From assembly GCA_026119935.1 (NCBI GenBank), contig JALRMH010000024.1, forward strand, positions 124,001-188,000: a stretch of DNA of 64,000 nucleotides, given 5' to 3'. The stretch is from Endothia cerciana (Eukaryota > Ascomycota > Sordariomycetes > Diaporthales > Cryphonectriaceae). The notes beneath the pieces were generated by a model, which searched no databases, was not told the origin of the DNA, and saw only the letters and a list, made by a program, of their open reading frames with translations. Below are positions 53,035 to 64,000 of the stretch, piece after piece. Positions within the stretch are counted from its first letter, which is position 1. Each line of letters starts with the position of its first letter. The translations under genes were made by a program, and so were the position numbers.

Positions 53035-54273
53035 ATGCCTCCCACACTCGTGTCTTCACCAACACCACCAGACCCTTTCGCACCCTTCTGCTGGAGGGCT
53101 TGCCGATTCATCGGCTTTCAGAAGGGGTACAACTTCCTTCTATGGTCTGTTTTCGCCGTTGGTGCCCTAGCCTTTACTCTCAGCCGGGCCGAGTATCTCG
53201 ACTACTTCGGGGTCTTCTGCAGGAAGAACCACGCCTCCAGGGGTCACCACGCCGCACCCGGGGAGTGCTACTACTTCCTGAACGGCGGCCGAGAGCAAAT
53301 AGGCATGATGCTTCACTTGTATAGTATCATCCCTTGCTCTATCCTGATGTTCTTTCAATTTGTCCCCGTCATCCGGCAGAGACTGGTACTCTTCCATCGA
53401 GTCAACGGGCACGCCGTCATCTTGCTCATGGGGATCGCCATTGTTGGGGGCCTCATGGCCCTACCCGGCTCGTTTGGAGGTGACCCGGCCTGGAAGGCTG
53501 TGGTGATGATACACAGCGTAATGATAGTTACGGGTCTCACCTTGGCCATGGTAAACATCAAGAGGCTGCAGGTCGAGCAGCACCGGGCATGGATGCTGAG
53601 GACCTGGATCTGGGTAAGCGGCCAACCACCCAAGACCTGCGCCTCCCCTGCTATCCTCGCTGACGCAGACTCCTTCTAGGCATTCTGCACCATCACTACG
53701 CGCGCCATCCAGCAGGTCGCCGTCCGCGTGCTCAGCAAGAAGGGTCACGTGGCCCTGCGTCCCTGCGCCCAGATCATGAGTGATGGCGTCCTGCCCGTCT
53801 CCATCATCGAGCAAAACTGGCCCGTGTGTGCGGCGTATTTCTCCGGGGAGAGCCTGGATCAGATGGCCCTCGTCACAGCGGACTACTTTGGCCTGCCAAT
53901 CGAGATCAACGTCGCACTATCGATTGCATCAGGCGTCTCGGCCTTCCTGGCGCTGCTGGTTCATATCATCGGAGCCGAAGCATATGTGAGCGCCGTCGAC
54001 CCTCCCTCCCTCGCCACCCGCCCCACCTCAGGTCTAGATCCCGTGGCTGATTGGCAATAATAGCTTCAGCTGACCCCAGCTGAATCGGAGCGCCTCCGAC
54101 ATATCTCGTATCACAAGCAGATGGCTGCCGGGCTGAAGCGACCAGGGCGGGCTGGTCTGACCGTTGACCGATTCGGTGATGCTGCGCGGTGGTGTTCACG
54201 TGTCGACGAGAAGGTTGATGTCGGCCGCGGGGATCTTTCAACCAGCTCTATCGATCTCTCGTGGAAAGAGTGA
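53035..54273 (+). CDS. DUF2306-type multi-pass membrane protein
   Basis: Exons 53035-53613, 53680-53985 and 54064-54273 join with phase-0 junctions (364 aa). Introns are 66 and 78 bp with GTAAGC and GTGAGC donors. Hydrophobic helices appear at YNFLLWSVFAVGALAFTL, then MLHLYSIIPCSILMFFQFV, VILLMGIAIVGGLMALPG and VVMIHSVMIVTGLTLAMVN, with a final helix in exon 2 (ALSIASGVSAFLALLVHII). Conserved-looking family features include FHRVNGHA and EQHRAWMLRTW. This layout matches fungal DUF2306 proteins, whose members are uncharacterised and distantly resemble heme/cytochrome b561-like four-helix membrane proteins; His residues in FHRVNGHA could be ligands (inference). Exon 3 gives the cytosolic tail LQLTPAESERLRHISY, which recurs in relatives and supports the final intron. 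Confidence 0.82.
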
Positions 54274-55189
54274 GCAGCGGGAAATTTCATCGCTGCGCTT
54301 TGCATGCACGTATACAGACTGTAATATGAATAGCCGTAAGGCGAGGGGAGAAGACATCCTCGCCGAGGGAAAACAAGGTCAAATGGACTCAAGTATCAGA
54401 TGGATAATGACCAATGACTTTAGGATGGTCGGAATCTCGTGCATTGATCGCCGCAGCGGCGGCAGCAGGTCCACAGATGAGCATCTGGATCTTGGACGAG
54501 ACTTGGGCCGCTCGTTGGGTCCGCACACTCAACAGATCCCAATAGCACTAGAGAAAATGGTGCTAATGTTGTGTTACTCGTGCTACTCTCATGAGCATCA
54601 CTAGTCTACAGCCCTACTGCGTGGATGCAGCACGCTGGAGGACCGGACCCGACAGCCTGGTCGGCGTGGAGCCCTCAGACCGGGTGGACCCTGGCAGAGA
54701 TCCACAGTGGTCAGCTGATTGGGCAAGATCGCCTCGAAGCTCCCGATTAGGAAGGAGTGAGGTTGCAATAAACTTAAAAATGAAATTACTTCCTAATGAT
54801 ACTCACCAGAACCTATAGGTTTTTACCGAACAATTCATATTCTATTTCTATTTATAGCTGTATGCTCATAAGGCCCAGTTGTTTCTGTACTAGCATCCTG
54901 CATTCGGCAGTGTTCTGGATCATTAGGCAAGCAGCTCAATGGCTGGAAAGGCAAGTGATGGAAAGAGAGCTGATGTTGGGAGTGGAAGAATTGTCTTCAC
55001 TGTCGCCAAGTGCCCTCTTCAGCTTCCTGAACACCATGAACAATAATAATGTTGAGATATCTGACAAAGATCTAGGCAGGACCGGATGGCGGCAAAAGCA
55101 AACATGAGCATTGAGCACCCGAGCAAGTGAGATCAACACCCTCTGATTCTTTCTACATCGCAGTGGCGCTTCTCGTCTCACTGAGCCAC

Positions 55190-55425
55190 AACGGCATCCA
55201 ATACCGAGACCAAGACCCTGAGGGCTCTGCTTGACGAGGTCAACCAGGCGATTGCAGATGCGCAAGAGAGGCGGGCGAACGTTGATCGCATCGCGTGCGA
55301 GCTGTTCGTGCTCTGCTCGGCCGATTATTGAAGGCTGCGGACGACCTAGGCGAGGTGGACCGAGTGATCCATAGCATCAAGATGATGCGCCTCAAGCTGG
55401 GCCTGCAGCTCATTAGTAGATGAAG
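55190..55425 (+). pseudogene. Coiled-coil protein fragment, frameshifted
   Basis: A helical reading (TETKTLRALLDEVNQAIADA) is followed, after a frame change near 55310, by LLGRLLKAADDLGEVDRV and KMMRLKLGLQLISR then stop. The two parts look like one amphipathic helical domain broken by an indel. Both ends are undefined and no family is recognised; it could be chance. Confidence 0.25.
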
Positions 55426-56334
55426 GAGGGTGGAAATGTGGGACTACAATATTGCAGGAGGTGCAGGTATTCCTCAAGGTAGGTATGGAGGGCCTCTGAG
55501 TCTGTTCATTGGCGGAGGCAATTCACGTGCCTATAAGTAGTGAAGCACCCTGGTAGGTGACCCAATTCCACAGATATCTACCCCAGGCTCATGAGTAGAA
55601 TCCCCCCCAAAAAAAATTAAAAAAAATCAGCTCTTTCTTACATCACTGTTCTTCAGTTTGAGTGCGTTTCGTCATCGGAAAGTCTAATCTTGTGAAAATG
55701 TTGGGACGAGCCAGCTGCAGACAGCCAATGTCCATGGGCTCAATCCCAGGTTGGAACCCCAGAGGCATGGATGCATGGAATCTCCCCTTTACGACAAAAC
55801 AGGATACTTATCAGATAGAGCGAATTGTGGCTTGGGGGTCTTGAGGACTACAGTCTCCGGCGGGCCGCCACCCAAGCAGTCATGTGGCTGTAAAGTCTGT
55901 CCCTCTTCTTTTCCTTTGTTTGCTTTCCGGAAAGAACAGAACCCTTATTTATCAAACATGCGGACAAACCCATCACACTTATTTTACGGTGCCTTGTGTC
56001 TGCTGAGGGCTTTTTATAAAATACTGGCCTGTTGGCCTGGCATGAAGGGTTCGTGCTTTGTGAGTCGTCTTCCGCCATCACCTTTGTAAGCAACCGGATT
56101 CTTTCTTTATCTTGCAGAAGGCCTCGTACGTATCTGATCACTTCCGCTGACCAATGCCATCAAAATTTCCCAACTGACTTTAGGCAAGCGATATACAATA
56201 ATTGTATCATTTGTAGGCTTAAAGCCGAGTTGCGGAGGGGTATTACGAGATCTTGTAAGGCTAAGGTGTTGAGGCGCTCTCAGCTCAAGCCCCTGGTGGC
56301 TTGTCAAGGTCTTGGCTCATTTAAAAAGAAAAAT

Positions 56335-56415
56335 ATTTTTCGAGGCGCCAATTCGAAGCTCCAGACCTGTCCCGGGCAAGCCTGCAGTGACCGCTGCGGC
56401 TAAGCGCGTGTGCCT
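56335..56415 (-). mobile_element. Possible tRNA-derived SINE fragment
   Basis: On the minus strand, TTAGCCGCAGCGG resembles a Pol III A box. About 40 nt later, GGAGCTTCGAATTGG resembles a B box (GGTTCGANTCC), followed by A/T-rich sequence. The arms do not fold as a complete tRNA and no copy elsewhere in the window was noticed. Confidence 0.25.
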
Positions 56416-56897
56416 TGGAGCCCCGGCTGGACCCAGCGGACCACTATATTGTGTTCTGGACTAGGCGAGCTGGAAATAGTTATTCGGAAGTCCTGGGTTG
56501 CGGCAATAGCTTCAGAAGCACGGGCTATACTAGCTCTCTACGTACGAGTCAGCTCCCGTCTGTGCCTGAGCTATTGCCAGCTTAGACAAGGATACCTCTC
56601 GACCCTCACATCTTCTTTTTGTTTTCCAGCCCTCCAGGCTGTTCAGTCGAGCCGCCATGGCTTCGGTTCTCGCCAAACTGGTACACAGGTGAGGGGCCTA
56701 AGAGTGAGCCTAGCCATGTGGCCATTCCCAGAGAACGGCAAGGTCCAATTTCCTCGCCCGTAGTGGCGGGAGGGCTTGAGCTGAATCTTCGCGGCTCAGC
56801 GAGGTGCGAGGCATATTAAACTCCACTCTGCCCCGGTGAGGCCATGCAAGACGATGGCTCGGGTAGGTATCACTCAGTGCTGCTTTAGTAAAGGAAA

Positions 56898-58117
56898 ATG
56901 GTCAAGATAAACATCGGCCAGATCATTGCCGTTCTGACGAGCGCCGTGGAAGCCTACGTTGGCGCGCGGGCGACGACGACAACAACGACGACGAGTACGC
57001 TCGCGAAGACAACATCGACGAGCATCGCGACCGCCCCTACCACGCTCACTACTACCCTGTACTCAACTTCCACAGTCTGTAAGTGTCCACACCCGCTTCT
57101 GTTCCCGGAGCCAGGCCACCCGTCGAACTTGGCTGACCTCTCTTCGAGACTCGACCTCAAAGCACACCACGACGGAATGCGCAACCAGACTTCTCAATAT
57201 CTGTATCAAGTCGACGACAGGGGTGGTTACGACGACTGTTCCCGTCTCTACAGTGACTCGTGCGTACACGACAGAGACCCTGACTGTAACAAGGTCCACC
57301 ACCAGCAGCAGCTCATCGAGCAAAGCATCCTCGTCGACTGTAGCGTCCACAAGCTCGAAGACAAGCTCTCGCTCTTCTTCAGCAACAACGTCGAGTGGAA
57401 AATCTTCAACGACGTCTAGTGGGAAGACTTCAACGACTTCTTCTGGGAAAACATCAACGGCATCGAGTGGGAAGACTTCATCAACATCGAGTGGAAAGAC
57501 CTCATCAACATCGAGTGGAAAGACCTCAACGACGTCGAGCGGTAAATCTTCAACGACTTCTTCTGGGAAAACATCAACGGCATCGAGTGGGAAGACTTCA
57601 TCAACATCGAGTGGAAAGACCTCAACGACGTCGAGCGGTAAATTTTCAACGACTTCTTCTGGGAAAACATCAACGGCATCGAGTGGGAAGACTTCATCAG
57701 CATCGAGTGGAAAGACCTCAACGACGTCGAGCGTGAAAAGTTCAACAACGACGTCGGCTGTGAAAAGTTCAACGACTTCTTCAGGAAAATCGTCAACAAC
57801 ATCTTCTTCCTCAAACGTCGTTCAGTCCTCGTCGAGCAGCAAGTCCTCGACTTCATCTCCATCAGTCTTGGTCTCTAGCAGCCCATCGTCCAGCAGCGCA
57901 TCGGCTACAAGCTCTGCCCAGTCCTCGTCAGTGATACCGTCCAGAAGCACGTCGTCCGCTGTCTCGACGCCGTCTTCTGCGGCAAGCAGCAGCCAGCAGC
58001 AATCATCTTCCGCATCTTCTGCAAGTGCAACTTCACTGTCCTCTTCTTCAGTTATTCAATCCTCTTCACTTTCTACCGCCTTGCCTACGAGTTCCACAGT
58101 GTCTGTGAGTTCCGAGG

Positions 58118-58157
<40 letters not shown>

Positions 58158-59606
58158 CCAAGCTGTATCATCTACCGCACCAAGCTCTACTGCCTCCATT
58201 CAGTCCACCGTATCGAGCTCTTCGATAGCCGAACAATCTACTTCATCCTTGAATCCATCCGCATCCAGCTCCTCAGGCTTGGCATCGAGCACCAGCTCGT
58301 CAGCATCTAGCAGTTCAGACCTGCCATCTAGTACCTCATCTTTGAGTTCATCGGCATCTAGCTCCTCAGATTTCTCATCTAGCACTTCGGATGTTTCGTC
58401 TAGCACCTCTTCCTTGAGTTCATCGGCATCTAGCACTTCAGATCTCTCGTCGAGCACTTCAGATGTCTCACTCAGCTCTTCGGACCTGGCATCCAGCAGC
58501 AGCTCGTTGACCACCCCGGCCTCGATCACCACGCTCGTCACCTCGACCTCGGCCAGCTCATCGGCAACGTCCACCTCCGTTGTCCAGCCGAGCTGCGGCT
58601 GGGTTGGCTACGACACCGGGTCGAATATTGGGTACTACTCTGATGCGGCCTCAGCCACCTACGCCGGATGTTTGGCCCTGTGCAATGCCAACACGGCTTG
58701 TCTGAGTTTCTCCCTGACCTCGACACCCGCATGCATCCTGTACGACACTACGGTGGAGAACAGCGGTGACGTTGCGGATCCCAGCAGTGGCAACACCTTC
58801 TACGACGCCGGCGGCGCGTGTCCCAGCACCTCCAGCTCCTCGTCCTCAACGGCTACGTCCACTAGCCCCAGCCTGATCACGTCGACGTCGACGACCCTGC
58901 CGACGCCCACATGTACCGGCTTCACGGGCTGGGGCTCCGGTGCGGACATCGGCTACTACGCTAGCATCAGCACCTGGGGCGAATGCGACAACATGTGCGC
59001 AGCTAACACGGCCTGCATGAGCTTCGCATACGCCCCCAGCCTTTCTGTGTGCATCCTGTACAGCACCACGGTGGAGAGCAGCGGTGACATCGCGGACGCG
59101 ACGTCTCCGTACACGTTCTACGACCAAGGCGGCGCGTGCCCTACCAGCACCTCCAGCGTGGTCTCGCCAACGTCGTCCACCACCAGCGCGACGCCGACTG
59201 CGACGGGGTTGTTTGAATTTGTAAGTTAACCCACCTCCCCCCACCACCACACACACCCCATGAATGCCCTCCGAGTATGAACTATCGCTGACCCATCTTT
59301 CCTCGCTAGTGCGGCACCGGCTACGTTGCCTACAACGTGAGCAGCATCAAGACCCCGTACGTGGGCTGCAATACCACCTATCCGTACTCGACCTGTGCCC
59401 AGGGAGTCGACGGGAATGCCTACTGCAACCTGTGCGGCTCGTGCTACAACGCCACCTCGTGCACCTCGAACACGGACTGCACGACTGCGTACGGTACCGG
59501 CTGGGGCTGTATCTCGGGCTCCGCGTGTTCCACTGGAGGGGCACCTGTGTGCCTGTACATGCTGGCCGGAGGATCGGCGTACGGATGCTACGGGGAGCCC
59601 TTTTAG
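56898..59606 (+). CDS. Ser/Thr-rich repeat protein with Apple/PAN-like modules, probably secreted
   Basis: Exons 56898-57078, 57149-59220 and 59310-59606 join in phase (849 aa). A short hydrophobic N-terminus (IGQIIAVLTSAVEAYVGA) may be a signal peptide. Then comes a long Thr/Ser-rich region with SSGKTSTT-type octapeptide repeats (about residues 145-285) and poly-Ser tracts, likely heavily O-mannosylated. Two related cysteine modules follow: CGWVGYDTGSNIGYY, with CLALCNANTACLSFSL and CILYDTTVENSGD, and CTGFTGWGSGADIGYY, with CDNMCAANTACMSFAY and CILYSTTVESSGD. Each ends YDxGGACP and resembles fungal Apple/PAN-type carbohydrate-binding folds. Exon 3 encodes a separate cysteine-rich domain of about 99 residues ending CYGEPF. 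There is no clear GPI site, so secretion or wall trapping is more likely than a GPI anchor. A role in adhesion is inferred from architecture. Confidence 0.82.
57389..57806 (+). repeat. In-frame 24-bp minisatellite with 96-bp higher-order unit
   Basis: The coding sequence repeats a 24-bp unit (SSGKTSTT and close variants) about 17 times. Within it a 96-bp block of four units recurs (for example from 57541 and 57637) with only a few substitutions, such as KSST to KFST. Confidence 0.9.
58123..58154 (+). repeat. AGC microsatellite in coding sequence
   Basis: About ten AGC units encode a poly-Ser run inside the surface protein gene, a likely site of length polymorphism. Confidence 0.9.
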
Positions 59607-60092
59607 GGGAAGGCGGATGCTCAAAGGACTCCATCTCTTAAGTCATCATTTCGTCTCCGGCATTAACCAAAAAGGAGACTTGGATTTAGCGCGGGCAAGA
59701 GATCACCTCTCGATTCGAACCCAGATGAGCATGTTAAATGTCATAGCGCCAATATTTTTTAATATAGATGATGACAATATTATTTCTCTTCCCATATTTA
59801 TTCGCGAGAGGACAATAGCCTTTGTACCCTTTCGAGTCGAATCTGCGACATCGACGTCCCGAACAAAGAGGCCGAGGGCAGACTGGCCGAATCTTGCCGC
59901 TGCTATAATTCTCTGTTTGCAGCTCGAAAGGGACAAGCAAGTTTCAAATGAGATGCTCTGGTTCTCTGGTTAGGGATAGGACACATATCTGTTTTGTGTC
60001 TGTCTATATAGGTGGGCATACACTCAGGCCCAGGCGCGACCTGGCGGAAGTGGGACCGGTAGTAGGTGTGTATCCGGACCCGAGTCTCAAAC
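59607..60092. other. Intergenic between convergent genes
   Basis: 3' flanks of the surface protein gene and the P450. No gene is recognised. Confidence 0.55.
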
Positions 60093-61842
60093 CTACTGCT
60101 TCTTCGAGATGTAGACCTCCAAACCTGATTGCACAACAAAGAAGGTGGCGTGGGCCTCAAGTTCTCGACCCGGGTGGAGGAGCTCAAAGTCGAAGTCGCG
60201 CAGCAGCCGCGGGCAGACCTTGTTGATCTCGAGGAGGGCTAGATTGCGGCCGATGCAGAGATGGCTGCCGCCGCCGAACTGTGAGGCGCACACATGTCAG
60301 CCCCTGCCCACCATCGTCTTTCGGCCTGTCTGTAATGGGGTGTGTGCCTACCTGGAACATATACCTCTCCATCCTCTTGGCGTCCTCCGCATCGCCCAGC
60401 CACCGCTCCGGCCTGTAGACATCCGCATCGTCCCCGAACGTCGCGCGGTCCCGGTGCAGCACCCACCCGTTCACGGCGAGCGTGACGCCGCCGGGGAAGA
60501 AGTGCCCGTCGAGCTCCGCGCCCTCGGGCGGCACGAGGCGCGTGATGTTGAGCCCGACGGCGGGACGCACGCGCATGGCCTCCTTGAGGCACGCCTGGAA
60601 GTAGTGCAGGTTCTGGGCCTCGTTCCACGAGAGGTTGCCGCTGGCGGGGATCGTGCCGTCCGCGACGGCCCCCTTCATCTCGCGCTGGATCTGGGCGTAG
60701 ACGCGGGGGTCGGACAGAATGTGCCAGAAGAAGGACTGCATTGTGGAGGCGGTCGAGTCGGAGCCGGCGAAGCTTGTCAGATCAGATGTGTCAGTGAGAC
60801 TGGACGAGCGTGTGGGCCAGAGCGTCAGGGGAGAGACTCACATCGCACCATGAGCAACGGCAAACACGTCGCCCTCGCTGAAACGCTGTGGATCCTTCAG
60901 GTGTCCCTTGATCAGACTGGCCAACAGATCCTGCCTTCCATCACCATCCCTCCACTTGCCCTCGCTCTCCTTGTCAAACGGCTTCCTCCGCTCCAGCTCC
61001 TCCAGCGCCATACGCGTGATCAGCGCGTTCTTCGGATTCATGGTCGGAATCAGCTTCCGCAGCGGATTCCTCCGCCCGAGGTAGTCCATAAACGGAACCT
61101 GGCCCACGATCCCGTTGTACCTCTGCATCTCATCAATAGTATGGATCGCACCGTCAACATCCTTCCCCTGCTCCAGGAAGCCAAAGCTCCTGCTGAACGC
61201 CACCTCGCCGAGCACGTCGAACGCGAACCAGTGCAGCCAGTTGCCCAGGTCGACGACGGGCCTCCCGGGGTCGGACGCGGACCCGGGCCCCGAGGCCATG
61301 GCATCCATGGCGCGCATGAGCACCTCGATGGTGTCGTCGATGAAGGGGGACAGCTGCTGCATCGCGGCCATGCTGTAGGGGACGTTGGCGACCTTCTTCT
61401 TCTGGGCGTGGACGTCTTCGCGGTACTCTGTGAAGATATCTGGGTTCTCGGGCGGCGGGAACACGCCGTAGAACTTGGTCTTGTAGAAGCGCTTGCCTGC
61501 GGACAAGAGGGTCCGGGCGGCGTCCGGCGATGACAGGGACACCTCGTTTGGTGCAATGCGGACTACGGGCCCGTACTTGCGGTGGATGTCGATGTGATCA
61601 TATTGCGTACGTGTTGAGGCTGTGGAGACCACTTTCCAGAGCCTGGTGTATGAAGCGAGCCATGGCCCGGGATATTTGCGCACGGGCGAGGCATAGTTCC
61701 TGTAGAGTGCGCGGACGACAACAGCAGCAGGAATAACCACAAACCACCAGCGGAGGAGGAAAGGGAGGACACCGTTGATGAAGGCTCTCGTGGGAGAGAT
61801 GGTCCCACCCTCGGCCCCGAGTCTATCTGCTGGCACTGCCAT
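60093..61842 (-). CDS. Cytochrome P450, pisatin-demethylase-like
   Basis: Exons 60842-61842, 60352-60772 and 60093-60278 join in phase (535 aa). A single membrane anchor (LLRWWFVVIPAAVVVRAL) is followed by RKYPGPWLASYTRLWKV, KYGPVVRIAPNEVSL and YREDVHAQKKKVANVPYSM. These are characteristic of fungal P450s annotated as pisatin demethylase-like. The I-helix FAGSDSTAS spans the first exon junction (about residue 335), which supports the splice. EAMR (K-helix) is near 397, YRPERW follows, and the heme loop FGGGSHLCIG starts exon 3 (F475, Cys482). Introns are 69 and 73 bp. It is an ER-anchored monooxygenase of unknown substrate; relatives include phytoalexin-detoxifying and secondary-metabolite enzymes. 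The gene stands alone with no biosynthetic partners beside it. Confidence 0.9.
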
Positions 61843-63494
61843 GTTGATACGGTGTGTGTTAAGGATTTCGAAGCAACACAGGTGTTGAGCCTAGTGTGCT
61901 GAGCAGTCCTCACGTGTCTGTTGGAATTACTGTATTGCCCAGATATGAAGGTAGGGAATAGTATGATTCAAGACACAAGCACATCTAGGGGAGGCCCAAG
62001 CCTTCTTATGAGGGAGGGCCTTCCGCCAGGACCGGCGAAGCGGATTATCCTCCCACCAGGAACGAACTATCTTCGTCTTTGTCAAGTTGTAGTAATCTAG
62101 GCGAACTTATATGATAAGGGCCCCCCTCGACGCTCATCCGGTAAGATCGGCCCATCTGAGCTGCTGGGACGGTTCAGCACGAGTATTGGAGGGCCTTCCT
62201 GCATATGGGGGTGCTGGGCTTTTGGCATGGTCCTGGTGGGATCAGGGGACTGTGCTCATCCTGGGACAGATACCTGGCAAGTCTTTCCTCGTGATGAACC
62301 TGCGAGATACTTGTCGTGGACCCTGCCCTGGATGTCCATAGTCGACCTTGGGCCAACCAAGTATCTGCCGAGAGTTTTCCGGTTGATCCTGAGGAGAGCT
62401 AAGGGGAGACTTGGAGCCGGGCTGCGGAGAACTCGTGGGGATGACAACCAAACTGGAAACCCACCTGCCCTCTGTTCAGCACGCCCCAAGGCTCGTAAAA
62501 CGGTGGGCAGAACTGACACCCGACCATGACGAGGCTCAGGGTATTAGCTTCAGCTTTGAACCATCAAGTCTTCTTGGCTCCCAGTGGTTGGCTGTTCTTT
62601 TTTTACGCGTCGCGAACTCGACAAGGGCGTCGTCGTCTCAGCAGCACTAGTACGCAATATCAGCTTTCGACTGAGGGAACCAAGTAGCCGACGCATCAGT
62701 TCGTGCAACCAAGACCAAGACCACACTTGCAGTTCCATACAAGTTTCCCCCCCCGGCGATAGGGGCCCCACCGGGAATACGTTCGGCTTTGTATCAAAGG
62801 CTGCAGTCTGTGCGGGTCAGCTGCCACATCTTTGGTAGAGGCAGCGGAGGCTCTCATATAGTGTAGCACGCAGGCTGGGTCGCAGAGCGGGCGCGGAGTG
62901 GTCCGTCCCAACTTCAGCACAAGGAAGATGGCTGGAGATTCATGTTGCAGCCGAGCTATTGATTTCTCTTGTCTCTTCGCCAATGCTGGCATGCCGTGGC
63001 TCGTGAGGGCTGGAGGGGAAAACTTTCCCCCCATCGAGTCGATTGCCGCTATCTCGGGATCGCATCTGCCTCGTCACGGTCAGGAGACATCAGTGAATAT
63101 GCTGACGGAGGAATCGCTCCTTGGCCGTCGGGTACGAAGTTCATAGTTGCAGGTGAGGTGGGGAAGTCTGGTTTGCTGCATGTGCTGGTAAGGGTGATAA
63201 AGGATAAACTTCGGTTATTTGTGAACGAAGTCCCATCCCTACCAGTGAGAGCCCGGTGGTTAGTCATGGCTCGCCCCAGGCCCCCTCCGCTCGGGGCTGG
63301 CCGCCAGCAGTTGGCACCATCCAGGGGCCCGGGCCGGCCGAACAGCGGCGCCCTGGCATTGACATCACTCTCTGATCCCGAAAGTTTTGTCAGCGACCGC
63401 CAGCTTAGGACACAGACGACGACGACACGCGGCCGTTAACACCAGCCGACTAATCACAATTCCTCTCGGTCAGCACCCAGTCACTCTGCTGTCC
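61843..63494. promoter_or_regulatory. Divergent spacer (P450 / ISA2)
   Basis: This 1.65 kb between two divergent starts should hold both promoters. No coding feature is convincing: open frames at 62969-63439 plus and 62696-63034 minus lack motifs. Confidence 0.4.
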
Positions 63495-64000
63495 ATGAGT
63501 TGCACAAGCTCGGCCTCGGCAGCTAAGCTGTTCGTGCAGCTCGCACCGGCGGGATGCGCCACACCACCTGTGCTCGATTTCCTACTGCCCCGTGGTCGTG
63601 CCGTGGCTACTGCCTCCGGGAGGGCCCTCCGCAGCACCACGGCGAGGACAGGATCAAGAAATCTCCAGAGCGCCGCCGTAAGAGTGCTATGGAGGACCCC
63701 ACATGGTGACCTGTACGGACCAGGCGCACTGCCAGCAGCAAGGCCTGGCGCATCATACAGGTTGACCCGGAGGTTCACCCAGGTGGCCTACAACCCCCAG
63801 ATGGATGACGATGGAAACGAGATGAAGCTGGAAATAACGCCCAGGGCAGCAAAGGTCCGTCTGTTGTCCCTACTACTGTCTCGGGCACCCCTGAAGCGAC
63901 CTAGAAGCTAACTTTTCCCTTGCCTGTAGCGTCTCTCCGACATCATGAAGAAAGATGCCAACCCCCACCTCGCCCTCCGGATCCAGGTCGAGTCCGGCGG
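63495..64000 (+). CDS. ISA2: Mitochondrial iron-sulfur assembly protein Isa2 (5' part)
   Basis: Exon 1 is 63495-63854 (120 codons); the intron at 63855-63929 has donor GTCCGT and acceptor TGTAG; exon 2 starts at 63930 and runs off the window. The N-terminus is rich in Arg, Ser and Ala with almost no acidic residues for about 95 residues, as in a mitochondrial presequence. The HesB/IscA fold begins MKLEITPRAAKRLSDIMKK, continuing HLALRIQVESGG, just before where the first conserved Cys (GGCxG) would fall. Isa2 works with Isa1 and Iba57 in the matrix to make 4Fe-4S clusters for aconitase, lipoate synthase and biotin synthase. The conserved Cys residues lie beyond the edge and cannot be checked. 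Confidence 0.85.

Larger units (their letters stand above)
54274..56897. other. Intergenic with small decayed fragments
   Basis: No intact gene is recognised. A plus-strand helical fragment at about 55190-55425 needs one frame change (LRALLDEVNQAIADAQERR, then LLKAADDLGEVDRVIHSIK) and looks like a broken coiled-coil protein. An AT-rich spot with A runs lies at 55608-55627. A tRNA-like sequence on the minus strand lies at about 56335-56415. The right end is the promoter of the repeat-rich surface protein gene. Confidence 0.4.

Noticed and set aside
60145..61533. 462-codon plus-strand frame over the pisatin-demethylase-like P450
   Set aside because: It is antisense to a P450 with all catalytic motifs and matching splice junctions, so a codon-bias shadow.

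Overview
The window is genomic DNA of a filamentous ascomycete, most likely a Sordariomycete. Genes are spaced by 1-5 kb. Most carry short introns (mainly 45-145 bp) with GTRNGN donors, CTGAC/CTAAC branch sites and YAG acceptors. The gene set (Clu1, FHA-forkhead factor, Ase1/MAP65, Irs4-type EH protein, FRE-type metalloreductase, Isa2, fungal P450s, a DUF7924 relic, fungal Tc1 and pogo relics) is typical of filamentous fungi. Sequence similarity could not be searched, so family names rest on motifs and remembered family patterns.

Layout. 1-5 kb is a decayed accessory segment: an ankyrin pseudogene, a Tc1/mariner transposase remnant, a DUF7924 pseudogene and a pogo/Fot1 remnant. They carry in-frame stops explainable by C-to-T change (RIP-like) and frameshifts. 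5.6-10.3 kb holds a small accessory set: a GNAT acetyltransferase, an FAD monooxygenase frame broken by three indels, and a divergent intact UbiA prenyltransferase. 12.8-24 kb carries housekeeping genes: the FHA+forkhead factor, Clu1 on the minus strand with three short 5' exons, and an unrecognised 834-residue nuclear-type protein. About 5.3 kb with no recognisable gene follows. 29-40 kb carries a ferric reductase-like protein, Ase1/MAP65 and the Irs4-like EH protein.

40-46 kb has a four-exon P450, a three-exon 107-residue small protein with a possible N-myristoylation start, and an unrecognised protein whose frame is rescued by a putative 36-nt intron. 46.9 kb carries a tRNA-derived SINE-like element. 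47.9-49.9 kb is a CorA-type transporter with GQN in place of GMN. 50.6-52.1 kb is a second decayed patch with an SF1 helicase relic. 53.0-54.3 kb is a DUF2306-type membrane protein. 56.9-59.6 kb is a Ser/Thr-rich, repeat-containing probable surface protein with two Apple/PAN-like modules and a cysteine-rich tail. 60.1-61.8 kb is a pisatin-demethylase-like P450. The right edge holds the 5' part of ISA2.

There is no PKS, NRPS or terpene cyclase, so the UbiA/FMO pair and the two P450s cannot be assigned to a complete biosynthetic cluster from this window. Exon coordinates were built by hand from splice signals and frame continuity. Where all exon phases close exactly this is said.
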